From Qipengyuania seohaensis (lineage in GTDB: Bacteria > Pseudomonadota > Alphaproteobacteria > Sphingomonadales > Sphingomonadaceae): a stretch of DNA of 64,000 nt. The stretch covers positions 744,001 through 808,000 of the forward strand of contig NZ_CP024920.1 in the NCBI RefSeq assembly GCF_002795865.1, given 5' to 3'. Of the stretch, positions 27,536 to 37,700 are shown piece after piece. The notes beneath the pieces were generated by a model that saw nothing but the letters and a program-made list of their open reading frames with translations, made no database searches and had not been told where the DNA came from. A program made the position numbers and the translations under genes. The stretch's first letter is position 1. Each line of letters starts with the position of its first letter.

Positions 27536-28924
27536 ATGGCCGAAACCGCAGCTCTCATCCAGCCCGACCAGGGCCAGGACGCAACGCTTATCCACCTTGT
27601 TAACAAGGACGGGTTCGAAAATTGGGCGAAAAAACTGTCCGCAGGCCAGCGCGAGGCGCTGAAGGCGCAGAAATTCGATGGCGGCGGTTACCAGACCGCG
27701 ATCGTGCCCGATGGTGACGGATGGTTTGCCGTCGGCGGCGTCGCGAACCCCGACGATCTATCGAGCTGGTGCATGGCCAAGCTGGCAGAGGTCCTTCCGG
27801 AAGGCACCTATCGCCGCGCCGGAGGAGAGCCGGGTCCTGCAATGCACGGCTGGCAGACGGCGCAATATACGTTCGAGCGCTACAAGAAGCCGGAAAACCC
27901 GACCGGACCGCGCATCCTCCTTACCAAGCAGGCGGGCCGTATCGAAAGCGCGATCGCGGAAGCCAAGGCCGTGTGCCTCGTGCGCGATCTGGTGAATACG
28001 CCTGCCGAGGATATGGGGCCCGCTTCGCTGGAGGCACAGGCGGAAAAGCTCGCCAAGGCCCATGGCGCAGACCTCAAGGTCGTCCGCGGGGATGCGCTGG
28101 AGCAGGATTACCCCATGGTCCACGCAGTCGGCCGCGCTGCCGAGCGCAAGCATGCACCGCGGCTCATCCACCTTACTTGGGGCAAGGAAAGCGATCCGGT
28201 TCTGGCCATCGTCGGCAAGGGCGTCTGCTTCGACAGCGGCGGCCTCGACGTTAAGAGCGCAGCCGGCATGAAGCTGATGAAAAAGGACATGGGCGGCGCC
28301 GCCCACGCGCTGGCGCTCGGCGGGCTGATCATGGGCGGCAAGCTGCCCGTCCGCCTGCACCTGCTGGTGCCCGCAGTCGAAAATGCCATTGCGGGCAATG
28401 CCTTCCGTCCCGGCGACGTGCTCTCGTCCCGCAAGGGACTGACGGTGGAAATCGGCAATACTGATGCCGAAGGCCGCCTGATCCTGGGCGATGCCCTGAC
28501 GCGGGCAAGCGAAGAGAATCCCGACCTGATCCTCGATTTTGCGACGCTGACAGGCGCCGCGCGCGTGGCACTCGGCCCCGATTACCCGGCCCTCATGACC
28601 CGCCGCGACGAGACGGCAGACGCGCTTATCGAAGCCGGACGGGGTGTCGACGACGAGCCATGGAGGCTGCCGCTCCCCGATGCCTATAGGGAATGGCTGG
28701 CATCCGACATCGCGGACACGAACAATGCGCATGGCAATTCTTTTGCAGGTGCGAGCGTTGCCGGTCTCTTCCTCGACAAGTTCGTGGGCGAAGGGCTGGA
28801 TTGGGCCCATTTCGATACATTCGCCTGGCGCCCTGCTGCCAAGCCCGGACGCCCCAAGGGCGGCGATGCCTACGGCCTGCGTGCTGCGTGGCACATGCTC
28901 AAAGCGCGCTATACGGGGACATGA
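27536..28924 (+). CDS. M17 leucyl aminopeptidase family protein
   Basis: 462 aa cytosolic metallo-aminopeptidase. The C-terminal catalytic domain has the metal and active-site stretch VGKGVCFDSGGLDVKSA and the family signature NTDAEGRLILGDALTRA. The N-terminal domain is shorter and more divergent than in E. coli PepA, so substrate range is uncertain. GGGGTGA ribosome site before ATG. Followed after 78 bp by the SH3-like gene. Confidence 0.93.
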   Translation: MAETAALIQPDQGQDATLIHLVNKDGFENWAKKLSAGQREALKAQKFDGGGYQTAIVPDGDGWFAVGGVANPDDLSSWCMAKLAEVLPEGTYRRAGGEPGPAMHGWQTAQYTFERYKKPENPTGPRILLTKQAGRIESAIAEAKAVCLVRDLVNTPAEDMGPASLEAQAEKLAKAHGADLKVVRGDALEQDYPMVHAVGRAAERKHAPRLIHLTWGKESDPVLAIVGKGVCFDSGGLDVKSAAGMKLMKKDMGGAAHALALGGLIMGGKLPVRLHLLVPAVENAIAGNAFRPGDVLSSRKGLTVEIGNTDAEGRLILGDALTRASEENPDLILDFATLTGAARVALGPDYPALMTRRDETADALIEAGRGVDDEPWRLPLPDAYREWLASDIADTNNAHGNSFAGASVAGLFLDKFVGEGLDWAHFDTFAWRPAAKPGRPKGGDAYGLRAAWHMLKARYTGT

Positions 28925-29002
28925 CAGGCGCATGTCTTGCGAGAATGGGCGCGCGCGGCTAAGCGCCCGAGCTTGTAACAAATATCAAGCCAGACAGGTT
29001 TC

Positions 29003-29356
29003 GTGAGCGAAGACGCACAGTATTCCCTGCCGGACGGTATCGTCGGACTGAAAGGTCCGGTGGATCGGCCTGCGACCGGCACCCTTCCGCTAAGAGGCGA
29101 CCTGGCGCATGTCGCGCTGGCGGGACGCTATCTGGCAGCGCATTATGTCGTCCCTGTGAAACGGACGATCGGCGGCAGCGACGCCGTGCTGAAGCTGGCC
29201 ATGCGCGACGATGCGGACGAAGGCTCCACACTCGCGGCGAACAGCGAGATAGAGTTGCTCGATGTCGCGGGAGACTGGGCATGGATCACCGAAGGACCCG
29301 AAGGTCCGAGCGGATATGTACGCATGAACGCCCTAGCTCCCGACACCAGTGCATAA
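29003..29356 (+). CDS. SH3-like domain protein
   Basis: 117 aa, no signal peptide or membrane segment. Residues 20-60 (PVDRPATGTLPLRGDLAHVALAG) look like the first half, and WAWITEGPEGPSGYVRMNAL the end, of a bacterial SH3-like fold of the kind that precedes NlpC/P60 peptidases; no peptidase domain follows here. Start is GTG at 29003. Its last 8 bases (GTGCATAA) contain the argC start, so argC expression depends on its translation. The functional link to arginine synthesis is unclear. Confidence 0.7.
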   Translation: MSEDAQYSLPDGIVGLKGPVDRPATGTLPLRGDLAHVALAGRYLAAHYVVPVKRTIGGSDAVLKLAMRDDADEGSTLAANSEIELLDVAGDWAWITEGPEGPSGYVRMNALAPDTSA

Positions 29357-30284
29357 GGTCTTCATCGACGGCGCTGCCGGGACCACCGGCCTGGAGATCG
29401 CCGCGCGTCTCGAAGGTCGCATCGAATTCGATCTGATCACGCTCGACGACGACAGGCGCAAGGACAAAGCTGCGCGGCGCGAGGCGCTGAACGAGGCTGA
29501 TGTTGCGATCCTGTGCCTGCCTGACGATGCCGCACGCGAAGCAGTGGGCCTGATCGATCCGGCTGGCGGCACCCGCGTCATCGACGCTTCCAGCGCCCAT
29601 CGCACCGCCGAGGGATGGTGTTACGGGTTTCCCGAACTCGTCGGCCGCGAACGCGTTGCCGACGCGCGGCGGGTCAGCAATCCGGGATGTTATCCAACCG
29701 GCTTCCTCGCGCTCGTCGCCCCGCTCGTGAGGGAGGGCCTGCTGCCAGCCGACTGGCCCTACACCATCAACGCGGTGAGCGGATATTCCGGCGGCGGCAA
29801 GGCCATGATCGCCCAATTCGAGCAGGATGGCGCGCCTGCCTTGCAAAGCTACGGCTATTCCATGGCGCACAAGCATCGTCCCGAAATGAAAGCTCATGCC
29901 GGTCTGCAACACGGCGTGATTTTCGCCCCTTCGGTGGTCCCGGCCTATCGCGGCATGATCGTGGAGGTGCCCCTGCACCTTGGTGCAATGGACGGTGATC
30001 CCACCGCCGACGGACTGCGCGAAGCGCTACGCGATTTCTATGCCGACAGCGCGATCGTTTCGGTGCGTGACAGCACCGGGGTCGACAAGCTCGTCCTCGA
30101 GAAAAATGCCGAGCCGTCCGACGCGATGGAACTGTTCGTCTTCGGCAATGAGGGCGGCTGGCATGCGCGGCTCGTGGCGAAGCTGGACAACCTCGGCAAA
30201 GGTGCGAGCGGGGCCGCAGTGCAGAACCTGAACCTGCTTTGCGACCTCCCCGAGACTGCAGGGCTCGCCATTCCGCCTGCCTAA
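29349..30284 (+). CDS. argC: N-acetyl-gamma-glutamyl-phosphate reductase (type 2)
   Basis: NADPH-dependent reductase, third step of arginine (ornithine) synthesis; 311 aa. Dinucleotide loop DGAAGTTGLEIAARL and catalytic C114 in SNPGCYPTG are clear; SAHRTAEGWCYGFPEL supports the shorter type 2 ArgC. The GTG start overlaps the SH3-like gene by 8 bases. Other arg biosynthesis genes are not adjacent. Confidence 0.95.
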   Translation: MHKVFIDGAAGTTGLEIAARLEGRIEFDLITLDDDRRKDKAARREALNEADVAILCLPDDAAREAVGLIDPAGGTRVIDASSAHRTAEGWCYGFPELVGRERVADARRVSNPGCYPTGFLALVAPLVREGLLPADWPYTINAVSGYSGGGKAMIAQFEQDGAPALQSYGYSMAHKHRPEMKAHAGLQHGVIFAPSVVPAYRGMIVEVPLHLGAMDGDPTADGLREALRDFYADSAIVSVRDSTGVDKLVLEKNAEPSDAMELFVFGNEGGWHARLVAKLDNLGKGASGAAVQNLNLLCDLPETAGLAIPPA

Positions 30285-30824
<540 letters not shown>

Positions 30825-30882
30825 TTTTCAAACCGGCCAGCAGCCGGGACTAACACGAACTACCCCTACTGGAGGCAATCTA

Positions 30883-32292
30883 ATGGCAAATGCGAAGGAC
30901 GTCCTGAAGCGTATCAAGGACGAGGAAATCGAATGGGTCGACCTGCGCTTCACGGATCCGAAGGGCAAGTGGCAGCACCTCACCATGGTCGCCAAGACGC
31001 TCGACGAAGACCAGCTTGAAGACGGCCTCATGTTCGACGGCTCCTCGATTGCCGGCTGGAAGGTCATCAACGAAAGCGACATGATCCTGAAGCCCGACCT
31101 CGAACGCGTCTATGTCGATCCGTTCAGCGCCGAACCGATGCTGATCATGTTCTGCGACATCGTCGAACCTTCGACCGGCGACTGGTATTCGCGCGATCCG
31201 CGCACGACCGCCAAGCGCGCCGAGAACTATCTCAAGTCCACCGGGATCGGCGACACCATCTATGTCGGACCCGAAGCCGAATTCTTCATGTTCGACGACG
31301 TGCGTTTCGAAGACGGTTATGCCGGTTCGGGATATACGCTCGACGATATCGAACTGCCGACCAACAGCGGCCGCGAATACGAGAGCGGAAATCTTGCCCA
31401 CCGTCCGCGTGCCAAGGGTGGCTACTTCCCCGTTGCCCCGGTCGATAGTGCCGTCGACATCCGCGGCGAGATGGTTTCGACTATGATCGAAATGGGCCTC
31501 AACTGCGACAAGCACCACCACGAAGTGGCCGCAGCGCAGCACGAACTCGGCCTTACCTTCGGCACGCTCGTCGAAACCGCCGACCAGATGCAGATCTACA
31601 AGTATGTCGTGCACCAGGTCGCCCATATCTACGGCAAGACCGCGACCTTCATGCCCAAGCCGATCAAGGACGATAACGGCAGCGGCATGCACACCCACAT
31701 GTCGATATGGGACGGCGGCAAGCCGACTTTCGCTGGCAACCAGTACGGCGGTCTTTCGGAGAACTGCCTCTACTACATCGGCGGCGTCATCAAGCACGCC
31801 AAGGCCCTGAACGCTTTCACCAACCCCACGACCAACAGCTACAAGCGCCTGGTTCCGGGCTTCGAAGCGCCGGTCCTGCTTGCCTACTCGGCACGCAACC
31901 GTTCGGCCTCCTGCCGTATTCCCTACGGCACGGGCGACAAGGCGAAGCGCGTCGAGTTCCGCTTCCCAGACGCGATGGCGAACCCCTATCTGGCCTATGC
32001 TGCGCTGCTCATGGCCGGCCTCGACGGGATCACGAACAAGATCCATCCGGGCGAAGCCATGGACAAGAACCTCTACGATCTGCCGCCGGCAGAATTGGCA
32101 GAAGTGCCGACCGTTTGCGGATCCTTGCGCGAAGCTCTCGAAGCTCTGGAAGCCGACCACGACTTCCTGCTCAAGGGCGAAGTGTTCACCAAGGACCAGA
32201 TCGAAGCCTACACCGAGCTCAAGTGGGAAGAAGTGCTGCGTGTCGAAACCACGCCGTGCCCGGCCGAGTTCGACATGTACTACAGCGCCTGA
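30883..32292 (+). CDS. glnA: Glutamine synthetase, type I
   Basis: Dodecameric enzyme assimilating ammonia into glutamine; 469 aa. Signature FDGSSIAGW near residue 51, the PEAEFFMFD segment, the ATP region [16 protein letters not shown] and the adenylylation tyrosine Y398 in [10 protein letters not shown] are present. So it belongs to the adenylylated GSI-beta class, under control of GlnB/GlnE. Strong TGGAGG ribosome site 6 bases before ATG. Confidence 0.98.
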   Translation: MANAKDVLKRIKDEEIEWVDLRFTDPKGKWQHLTMVAKTLDEDQLEDGLMFDGSSIAGWKVINESDMILKPDLERVYVDPFSAEPMLIMFCDIVEPSTGDWYSRDPRTTAKRAENYLKSTGIGDTIYVGPEAEFFMFDDVRFEDGYAGSGYTLDDIELPTNSGREYESGNLAHRPRAKGGYFPVAPVDSAVDIRGEMVSTMIEMGLNCDKHHHEVAAAQHELGLTFGTLVETADQMQIYKYVVHQVAHIYGKTATFMPKPIKDDNGSGMHTHMSIWDGGKPTFAGNQYGGLSENCLYYIGGVIKHAKALNAFTNPTTNSYKRLVPGFEAPVLLAYSARNRSASCRIPYGTGDKAKRVEFRFPDAMANPYLAYAALLMAGLDGITNKIHPGEAMDKNLYDLPPAELAEVPTVCGSLREALEALEADHDFLLKGEVFTKDQIEAYTELKWEEVLRVETTPCPAEFDMYYSA

Positions 32293-32358
32293 TCCGCGCA
32301 GAGTAACCGGTACATAAGCGCTTAATCCTTCAGCATTATAGCGCAGTGATCACCGAGT

Positions 32359-32394
32359 GGGCGTCCGGAGAAATCCGGGCGCCCTTTATTTTGC
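32359..32394 (+). terminator. Intrinsic terminator of glnB-glnA
   Basis: An 11-bp stem (32359-32369 with 32374-32384; one G-T pair) closed by a GAAA tetraloop is followed by TTTATTTT. It lies 66 bases after the glnA stop, inside the 208-bp gap 32293-32500. The rest of that gap, before the lysozyme gene, shows nothing I can name. Confidence 0.9.
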
Positions 32395-32500
32395 CCGCAA
32401 AATTCGTCCGGCACTTCGGCAGCGCTCCGCTCGCTATTTTCCTACTCGGCTAGAATCTGCCTAATCCGTCGGCCTCGATAATCTACGAGGTACGAGAGAA

Positions 32501-33097
32501 ATGAACCGCAAACCGATATTCGATCTTGTTCGCCGCCTGCTCGGCCGGAGCTTTCGTCAATCCGAGGTCGAGGCTCTCGATCATGCGATCGACGGGTCAT
32601 CAGAAATTTTGTCCCAGGACCGTGTTCCACCCGTTCCACTCTGTCGGACCGGCGAAGCGGGAATCCAATTGATCAAGAGTTTCGAAGGCTGCGCGCGCTT
32701 GCGTCGCGACGGCATGATCGAAGCCTATCCCGATCCCGGAACCGGCGGAGCCCCCTGGACAATCGGCTGGGGCGCGACAGGCCCCGATATCGGACCCGAT
32801 ACAGTCTGGACAAAGGACCAATGCGACGCCCGTCTGGAAGCCGACCTCAAACGCTATGCGGCAGAGGTGGCAGCTGCGGTCGGGGACGCTCCGACAACGC
32901 AAGGCCAGTTCGATGCACTCGTCAGCTTTCACTACAACACCGGGGCGATCCAACGCGCCACCCTCACCCGTCTCCACTGCGCCGGTCGCCACGACGAGGC
33001 CGTTCTGGAATTCGCCCGCTGGAAGCATGCTGGTGGCAGGGTTCTGAAAGGCTTGGTCCGGCGGCGTGCGGCGGAAGCCCGCCTTTATCGCTCCTGA
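32501..33097 (+). CDS. Lysozyme/endolysin, GH24 (RrrD-like)
   Basis: 198 aa muramidase. After a 48-residue N-terminal extension (MNRKPIFDLVRRLL..., basic and amphipathic, not a clear signal peptide) the catalytic core begins: E62 in KSFEGCARL, D78 in YPDPGTGG and T87 in PWTIGWGAT. There is a 7-residue insertion between Glu and Asp relative to many phage enzymes. No holin, spanin or other phage gene is nearby, so this is more likely a domesticated wall hydrolase than part of a prophage. Directly after the glnA terminator. Confidence 0.87.
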   Translation: MNRKPIFDLVRRLLGRSFRQSEVEALDHAIDGSSEILSQDRVPPVPLCRTGEAGIQLIKSFEGCARLRRDGMIEAYPDPGTGGAPWTIGWGATGPDIGPDTVWTKDQCDARLEADLKRYAAEVAAAVGDAPTTQGQFDALVSFHYNTGAIQRATLTRLHCAGRHDEAVLEFARWKHAGGRVLKGLVRRRAAEARLYRS

Positions 33098-33182
33098 GCT
33101 TCGCGATTGAAAAACTTGCCAAAAAATGAACCGGAACCGGATGGGGCGGCCCTCCGTTGAAGCTGGCAAAGGAGATTAACAA

Positions 33183-34202
33183 ATGCGTATTTTGCTGGCA
33201 GGAGCCGCCGCTGTCGCGCTCGCCGCGAGCGGAGCCTACGCCCAGGGTAACGGCAAAGGTAACGGAAATGACCGCGGAGGGGGCAAGCCTGCCGCTGCCC
33301 AGAACAAGGGTGGCGGCAACGCCAAGGCCGATCGCGGCCCTCAGGGCCAGGAAGCCCGCGGCAACGGAAACGGCAACGCGAAGGCAGACCGAGGCCGCGA
33401 CCGCCGGCCGGTGCAGGCCGGGAATCCCGAGCGCGGGAACGGCAATGGTAACGGCAACCGCAATGCGGCGCGCACTTACGATCGCGGTAATGGTCAAGGA
33501 AACAACGGGAACCGCAACGCGGACCGCGTCCGGTATGAAGACCGCGGCAATGACAACCGCGATGTTCGTATTGCCTACGACGGGCGCGGCTTCTGGCTAA
33601 CCCGCGAACAGCGGGACCGCGGCCTGGTTGACGGGTGTCCTCCCGGCCTTGCGAAGAAGCGCAACGGCTGCAATCCGCCAGGACAGGTGAAGGACGACTA
33701 TCGCCGCAGCCTTTTCGGCAGCGATTATCGCCCCAGCCTATTCGGCCTGACCAATTACGGCCGCGGGGACTACTACTACCGCGACGGCTACCTCGTACGA
33801 TACGGAGACAGCGGAATTTCCGGCTGGCTTCCGCTGCTCGGTGGTGCGCTGGGCATCGGTAATGTCTGGCCGAGCGGTTATGCGAGCTATGACGTTCCTG
33901 ACTACTATGTCGATTACTACGGTCTCGGCAGCCGCGATCGCTATCGCTATGCCGACAATGTGATTTACCGCGTCGATCCCGAGGACGCCGCGATCATGTC
34001 GGTCGCTGCGTTGATTACCGGCGACGAATTCAGCGTGGGCCAGCCCATGCCGCGCGGTTACGACGTTTACAACGTGCCGGCTCCATATCGTGACCGTTAT
34101 TACGATACGCCGGACTCCATGTACCGGTATTCCGATGGCTACGTGTACCGGGTCGATCCCGAAACCCGCCTTGTTGCGGCCGTCATCGATCTGCTGACCT
34201 GA
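33183..34202 (+). CDS. Secreted Gly/Asn/Arg-rich protein with internal repeats
   Basis: 339 aa, family not recognised. Signal peptide MRILLAGAAAVALAASGAYA. Residues 22-125 are low complexity, dominated by GNGNG and ADRGR-type units, disordered and basic. A Cys-Pro motif follows (DGCPPGLAKKRNGCNPPGQ, about 151-169). The C-terminal half is Tyr/Asp-rich and contains a tandem repeat of about 40 residues: YRYADNVIYRVDPE (near 258) and YRYSDGYVYRVDPE (near 312), each followed by a hydrophobic stretch. Probably a surface or matrix protein. GGAGA ribosome site before ATG. It precedes the fasciclin lipoprotein by 11 bases, likely one operon. Confidence 0.85.
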   Translation: MRILLAGAAAVALAASGAYAQGNGKGNGNDRGGGKPAAAQNKGGGNAKADRGPQGQEARGNGNGNAKADRGRDRRPVQAGNPERGNGNGNGNRNAARTYDRGNGQGNNGNRNADRVRYEDRGNDNRDVRIAYDGRGFWLTREQRDRGLVDGCPPGLAKKRNGCNPPGQVKDDYRRSLFGSDYRPSLFGLTNYGRGDYYYRDGYLVRYGDSGISGWLPLLGGALGIGNVWPSGYASYDVPDYYVDYYGLGSRDRYRYADNVIYRVDPEDAAIMSVAALITGDEFSVGQPMPRGYDVYNVPAPYRDRYYDTPDSMYRYSDGYVYRVDPETRLVAAVIDLLT

Positions 34203-34213
34203 GGAAATCCAAA

Positions 34214-34777
34214 ATGACGAAGACATCCAATCGCTTCGCGCTCGCGCTCGCCCTCGGTGGACTAGTGCTCCTCCCGGCATGCGGCGAGACCGCAGACGAA
34301 ACCGAAAATTCGGGTGCAACGCTCTCCAACGGGAGCCAGACCATGGCAGCCACCCTGGGCGACGCTTCCGATCTATCGACCATCAACGATGCTCTGGTGA
34401 GCAGCAACCTGATGGGCGTGTTCGATGGCGTTGGAAGCTACACGCTGCTCGCTCCTAACGACGCGGCATTCGAAGTTCTGGGAGAAGCAGGCGAAAAGCT
34501 CCTCACAGAAGAACAGCGTCCCCTTCTGGTAGGCCTGTTGCGCGATCACATGCTGCCGGGCTACCTGCGCCCCGAAGACATCCTCTCGGCTATCGAAAGC
34601 CAGGGGGGCGAGGTGACTGTCACCACCATGGGCGGCAGCGATGTCGTATTCAGCAGTGAAGGCGAAACTCTGACCGTGGCCCGTGAAGACGGGAAAAGCG
34701 CGACGTTTGTCGGCAACGCAGAAGCTGCGACGAACGGGGTAATAATCCCGATCGACAGTGTCCTCGCCCCTCAATAG
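34214..34777 (+). CDS. Fasciclin (FAS1) domain lipoprotein
   Basis: 187 aa. Signal with lipobox (ALGGLVLLPAC, Cys22), then a short linker and one FAS1 domain from about residue 45: STINDALVSSNLMGVFDG, the hallmark YTLLAPNDAAFEVLG, and the closing NGVIIPIDSVL. FAS1 domains mediate adhesion or matrix contacts. GAGGAAA ribosome site. Its end overlaps the convergent tamB by 7 bases. Confidence 0.93.
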   Translation: MTKTSNRFALALALGGLVLLPACGETADETENSGATLSNGSQTMAATLGDASDLSTINDALVSSNLMGVFDGVGSYTLLAPNDAAFEVLGEAGEKLLTEEQRPLLVGLLRDHMLPGYLRPEDILSAIESQGGEVTVTTMGGSDVVFSSEGETLTVAREDGKSATFVGNAEAATNGVIIPIDSVLAPQ

Positions 34778-37700
34778 TCGCGGCTTACCTCGGCGACGAT
34801 GCTCTCGCGCCCGATCGTCGAAACGCTCGCTAGAAGTGAGAGCCAGCTGGTGACGCGGAACTCCAGTTCCGTCGCGCTATAGCCGCGTCCGTCGGTGATA
34901 ATCTCGACGTAGAAGCGTCGTCCGATGTTCTTGCCAAGAGCGACGCCGGTCCCGCGGCCAAGCGCGGCGTCGGCGCCCACGATGCGGAGCCGGTCGAGGC
35001 CGATCGCCGAGCGCAACTGGTTGATCGGGTCCATCCCGCCGCCGCCGCGCAAGCTGGCAACAGCCGCGCCGAGCTGCAGGGCGTCGGTGGCTGAAAGTGT
35101 GGTGATCGAGCCGCCGAACAGCAGACGTGCGAGGATTTCTTCCTCCGGAAGTGCCGGATCGGAATTGAAGGCAACCTCCGGCTGCGTCGCGCTGCCCGTG
35201 ATCGTGACGATAACGTTCACGCCGTTCGCTTCCGTCTCGGCGCGAATGTCGAGGCGGGGATCGACCGGCACGTTTTCATCGAAATCGATTTCGCCGCGGG
35301 TGAGTTCGAACCGCGTCCCGGCAAAAGTATAATCTCCGCGGACCACCTGTGCGCTTCCCCCGATCCGCGGATCATCGGTGGTGCCGCGCAGGATAATGTC
35401 CGCGCCCCATTCGCTATCGAGGCCCATTCCGTCGACGTCGATCCGGCTGTCGGCTTTTGCATCGATGAGGTAACGCCAAGGTCTGCTCGCCGCCACCGTG
35501 CGACGACGGTCCGCGGGAAGGTTTACCTCACGCGTGCTGATACGCGGCAACCTGAGATCGTCGCTTGCCGTGCCCAGCTTCCAGCTTGCCCGGTTGACCA
35601 GAACGCGGCCGGCGATGGTCCCGCCCAGTCCGTTGGAAACGATGCGGAGCGGACCGGTAATTGTGGCCGAAAGGCCGTTGGCATCGAGCAATTGTGCGTT
35701 ACTGGCAGCAGCCCTCAAGTCGAGCGTCGGACCGCGGATTTCAACGAAACGTCCTTCGACACGTTCACCCAGCCCTTCGAGGTCAACGATCCCGCTACCG
35801 GAAACCCGACCACCATTGGCGGTAGACCCGGCAAAACTGGTCAATCGCAGGAGCGAGCCGGCAAAAGAGCCGCGCATGGTCACATCGCGAATGTCTGTGC
35901 CCGAAAGGGGACTGCGCACCCGCAGATCGTCGCTCGACACCGTACCCCTGACGCGCGGTTCCGCGAGCGAGCCGGTCGCATTCGCCGCGATGGACACCGG
36001 CCCGGTCAGGTCGAACGCATCGATTGCCGCCAGCCTCCACAGGCTTTCCGCAGCGCCTTCGAAGCGAAGCTGGCCGTCGAGCCGCCCTGCCCGCAGCCGC
36101 TGGGTGACATTGCCTTGCGCAGGCAGATTGGTGATCAGCGCCTGGACCCTGCCGCGCCGGATGTCCTCATTGTCGAGCGTGGCCCGCGCCTGGAAACTGT
36201 CGCGCTGAAGGCGCGCAACGAGCGCGAGATCGAGCGGCTTGGACGTCAGTACGAGGCCCGACCTGCTCAGATTGTCGACCTTCACGCGAGCGAGCCCTGT
36301 CGGCAGTGATCCCTTCGAATTGTTGTATTCGACGGTTCCTGAAATCGTGCCGCCAAGACCGAGGCCGGAGATCGCGACATCCGCGAGTGAAAGCGGCATC
36401 TGCGAAAGCTTGAGATCGAGCGCGAGATCGCCGCCCCCGAAACGTCCGGACGCGATCGCTCCGCCATCGCCATATGAAAGCTGTGTAGGTGCCAGGACCC
36501 AGCCGCCGCTTTCCTGTGCCGTCAGAACGGCGCGCCGCGGCATGTTGATCGAGCGACCGGCGAATTCGCCCTGCGCGGCTACCGCAATCCTTTCGGGCCG
36601 GAAACGCGCGTTGAGATCAAGTGCGAACCGTACCCCGCGCTGGCCGGTAATGCGCGCATCCACGCTGCCGACACCGTTCTCAACCTCGCCCTGCGCTGCC
36701 AGCCTTGCGATAAAGATATTGCCGTATTGCAGGCCCTGCGCATTCGCCGTTCCGCTGAAATTGGTGGTTCCGTCGCCGATCAGTCCTTCGGCATCGATAT
36801 CCGCTCTGGCGACCGTGATCGGTGTATCTCCGCCGAAACTCGCGTTGCGTGCCTCTACATCGAGATCGACAAACTGTTGCCCTGCGCGCGGCGCAAGGCC
36901 GATCGTCCCGGACAGGCCGCCGCCCGAAAGATCCAGAAGTCCGTCCGCGCCTCCATCAACCAAGGTTAGGCTACCTTCGACCGATGTGTCGGAAAGGGTC
37001 AGCCGCTGGACATCGATGCGGGTAGGACCATCGGCAGGGGCGAACAGGGCAAGTGTCCCGTCGAATGGGCCCAGGACGGAGCCCCCCCGAGTATCGATAG
37101 CGAAGCCTTCTTCGGTCGGAGCGATGGCGACCCGCACGTCTTCCAGCCCGGCAAACGGGCGCGCGAACACCAGTTCTGCAGTGGGCCCGTCATCGGCGAT
37201 GCTGGCCTGGACGGTGAAGTCACCGTATTCCGTATGTGTGCCCGATCCGGCCAGTTGCGTGGTCCCTCCCGCTACCGAACCGTCCAGCACCATGCGCAGC
37301 TTTTCGGCATTGACGCGCATGGTCGAAAAATCGAGCGCCGCCGCGCTGCCAGTTGCTATGCCGCCGCGCACGCGGATGGTGCTGCCCGCAAGGTTTGCCA
37401 GCGTGTCGTTGGTAACAGGCGAGATACGCGCATCGAGATCCGCGCCAAGACGCCATCCTCCGGGCAGGAGGTCGAAATCGATCATTGCGGTCCCGCCCGC
37501 TCTTCCGACGTTGTCGAGCGCAAGGCCATTGGCGCGCACAGGACCACGAAGCTGGTATCGCCCAGCAGCCAGATCGCCCCTCAGGGCAAGATTGGCAGCG
37601 AGCCCCTGAAAAGCGATACGCAAATCATCGCCGGTCAAGCGGTTACCTGCCAACTGCAGGCGGCCTCTCAGAGCGCCATTCACCAGCCGCGGGTCGACAA

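Noticed and set aside
28945..28966. GGGCGC...GCGCCC inverted repeat after the M17 peptidase gene
   Set aside because: Only 6 bp with a GC-rich loop and no T-run; too common in GC-rich DNA to call a terminator.
29003..29356. SH3-like gene as an NlpC/P60 peptidase
   Set aside because: No Cys-His catalytic domain follows; the frame ends after the SH3-like part and runs into argC.
32501..34777. Lysozyme plus secreted proteins as a possible prophage or effector-immunity island
   Set aside because: No integrase, holin, structural or toxin genes, no att-like repeats, and composition like the neighbours.
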